DNA from: Nymphalis io
Taxonomy: Eukaryota; Arthropoda; Insecta; Lepidoptera; Nymphalidae
NCBI RefSeq assembly: GCF_905147045.1
Contig: NC_065918.1
Location: 12,276,001 to 12,340,000, forward strand
Length of the DNA stretch: 64,000 nucleotides
Reading direction: 5' to 3'
In this document: positions 62,701 through 64,000 of the stretch, piece after piece
Position numbering within the stretch: the stretch's first letter is position 1
Layout: every line of letters starts with the position of its first letter
Position numbers and translations under genes: made by a program
The notes under the pieces: generated by a model
The model's database searches: none
Told to the model about the DNA's origin: nothing
The model's input: the letters and a program-made list of their open reading frames with translations, nothing else

Positions 62701-63604
62701 CGAACTGGTTATACTATTTAATAAGCGAAAGCTTCTAATTTGAATAAAAAAATGAATTAAATAATGCAAAGATGTACTTGTAAGGAAAACGATATTATTA
62801 TGACAAGTCTGGGTTTAAAAACAGTTTTATTAATTGCAATAAAAATGTTTTAATATCAATTTAAACGAAATCTATAATACTGGTGGTGACAAAATATTAA
62901 TAAACCAAATACTGAATTTCTACCAAATTAATGCGGGGATTAAGAAATGCTATAATATATCGTAATTGTAATCAATACATAAAGAGACCGCGTTTACTAT
63001 TGTCATCCTTTATTAATCTGAACATTAGTTTTTATCGTTTTGAAGTTTTAAATTTTATGATATATATCTATATGAGATAACGTCGTTACTGTGGGGATAT
63101 ATGTAGATATAAATAATAATCTACATTGTTGTATTTACTAATAAAATAATTTGTTGTTAATTTCTTGCTGTTCGATGATCAGTGATTGCGTAAATATTAT
63201 TGATATTTAAAACTTTGTATGTATTAAATACTAGGAATCAATATAAAAATAAAGAATGAGATAACAGTTCGTCACTTTTTTCTTCTCCTGTTGACGGCCT
63301 ATTTTCTTTTTTTTTAAATTGTTTAGTGTAATTAATAAAAAAAAATAGAAAATGAGAATATGAAAGATGTTCGTGTTTAAACATGTTCTTCAAATTTTTA
63401 ATTATGATTAGGTATGACTTTCAATCACTGAGCTGTACTTATTAATGTTTAAACATAGTAAGGAAATGATCACAGGCATAATGTGACATGGGAAAATTGA
63501 AATGCGTAATATTAAAACATACATGTTAATTTTATAAGAACTAAACTGTAAATAGTCTTTCCTGTCACACTATAATTACGGAATTTGCAAAATTTACAAT
63601 TATT
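59746..63604. other. Non-coding AT-rich stretch
   Basis: No supported gene, RNA gene or named element. Only short chance frames are seen. Confidence 0.45.
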
Positions 63605-63830
63605 TCCTTACCGGTCTTGATTGGTACCACCCACTAATCAGTCAGTCAGTACCAATGACAAACAGCAATACACATTATAGTTGTGTTCGGTTTATAAAGT
63701 TGAGTATGCTATTTTGTAATTATAGTGTGAAGAGTCATAAAATCTATGCGGTTTACGATTCTTATAGTACCAAAGTATATGTTCGACGGCGATCACCTAC
63801 TGTCAGGAAGACATTACCATGTCGGTCTTT
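63605..63830 (+). repeat. Decayed A-tailed SINE at the right edge
   Basis: 'ttggtaccacccactaatcag', 'aaacagcaatacacattatagttgtgttcggtttataaagttgag', 'gtcataaaatct' and 'gatcacctactgtcagga' follow the family order, with the body heavily mutated and no A-tail. The short open frame here is a by-product. Confidence 0.7.
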
Positions 63831-64000
63831 CTGAACTGACTAGGAAAAATATTTTCTCACCTAAGAATTGTAGCAAATATAAGGAATATCTTATATTTTT
63901 GATGGCACTACATTTTGTTATAAAACAAAACGTAACAACGCCGAAAGTAAAAACGTAAAATACTTATTTAACATTTGTATTCTTAAAGCGAACGGCCTTC

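Noticed and set aside
1..64000. A novel multi-gene defence or metabolic system
   Set aside because: The three host genes belong to unrelated known families, are spaced and oriented as ordinary insect genes, and the rest is repeats or plain AT-rich DNA.

Overview
The window looks like a piece of a lepidopteran nuclear genome, most probably a butterfly and perhaps a nymphalid. The evidence is AT-rich non-coding DNA, short-exon GT-AG genes, and several SINE and LINE families that I recognise as typical of Lepidoptera. The species assignment rests on repeat recognition from memory, so the order is firmer than the family. I see no bacterial operon, CRISPR array or ribosomal RNA gene.

Three host genes can be reconstructed. 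(1) On the + strand, 18789-21542 holds the last seven visible exons of a leucine-rich-repeat protein; its 5' exons were not found. (2) On the + strand, 28446-44605 holds a complete eight-exon gene for a ZER1-type substrate receptor of a Cullin-2 ubiquitin ligase, 762 residues. Its 9.4-kb fourth intron is packed with retroelement debris. (3) On the - strand, 55942-50861 holds a complete glutamine synthetase gene, 383 residues in seven coding exons, with a second possible first coding exon at 55658-55628. The ZER1 and glutamine synthetase genes converge, with about 6.3 kb between their stop codons.

Mobile DNA fills much of the rest. A Tc1-like transposon at 579-2204 has terminal inverted repeats, flanking TA and an uninterrupted 339-codon DD34E transposase. 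There are remnants of three non-LTR retrotransposon types: an RTE-type reverse transcriptase (9290-10290, -), a Jockey-like fragment (37921-38372, +) and an R1-clade element with a large internal deletion (38489-41250, -). At least three SINE groups recur: an A-tailed ~295-bp family (three well-preserved copies at 3307, 16851 and 25319 plus decayed ones), a tRNA-headed family with an ATT-repeat tail (3875-4255 and 48741-48955), and a second tRNA-headed family (5086, 8541, 24197, 42721, 56926). A GC-richer block at 15690-16850 is probably further repeat debris.

The most useful points for follow-up are the apparently intact transposase, the alternative N-termini of glutamine synthetase, a SINE nested inside an older SINE of the same family, and four near-perfect fold-back repeats. 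I did not find a convincing undescribed multi-gene system.
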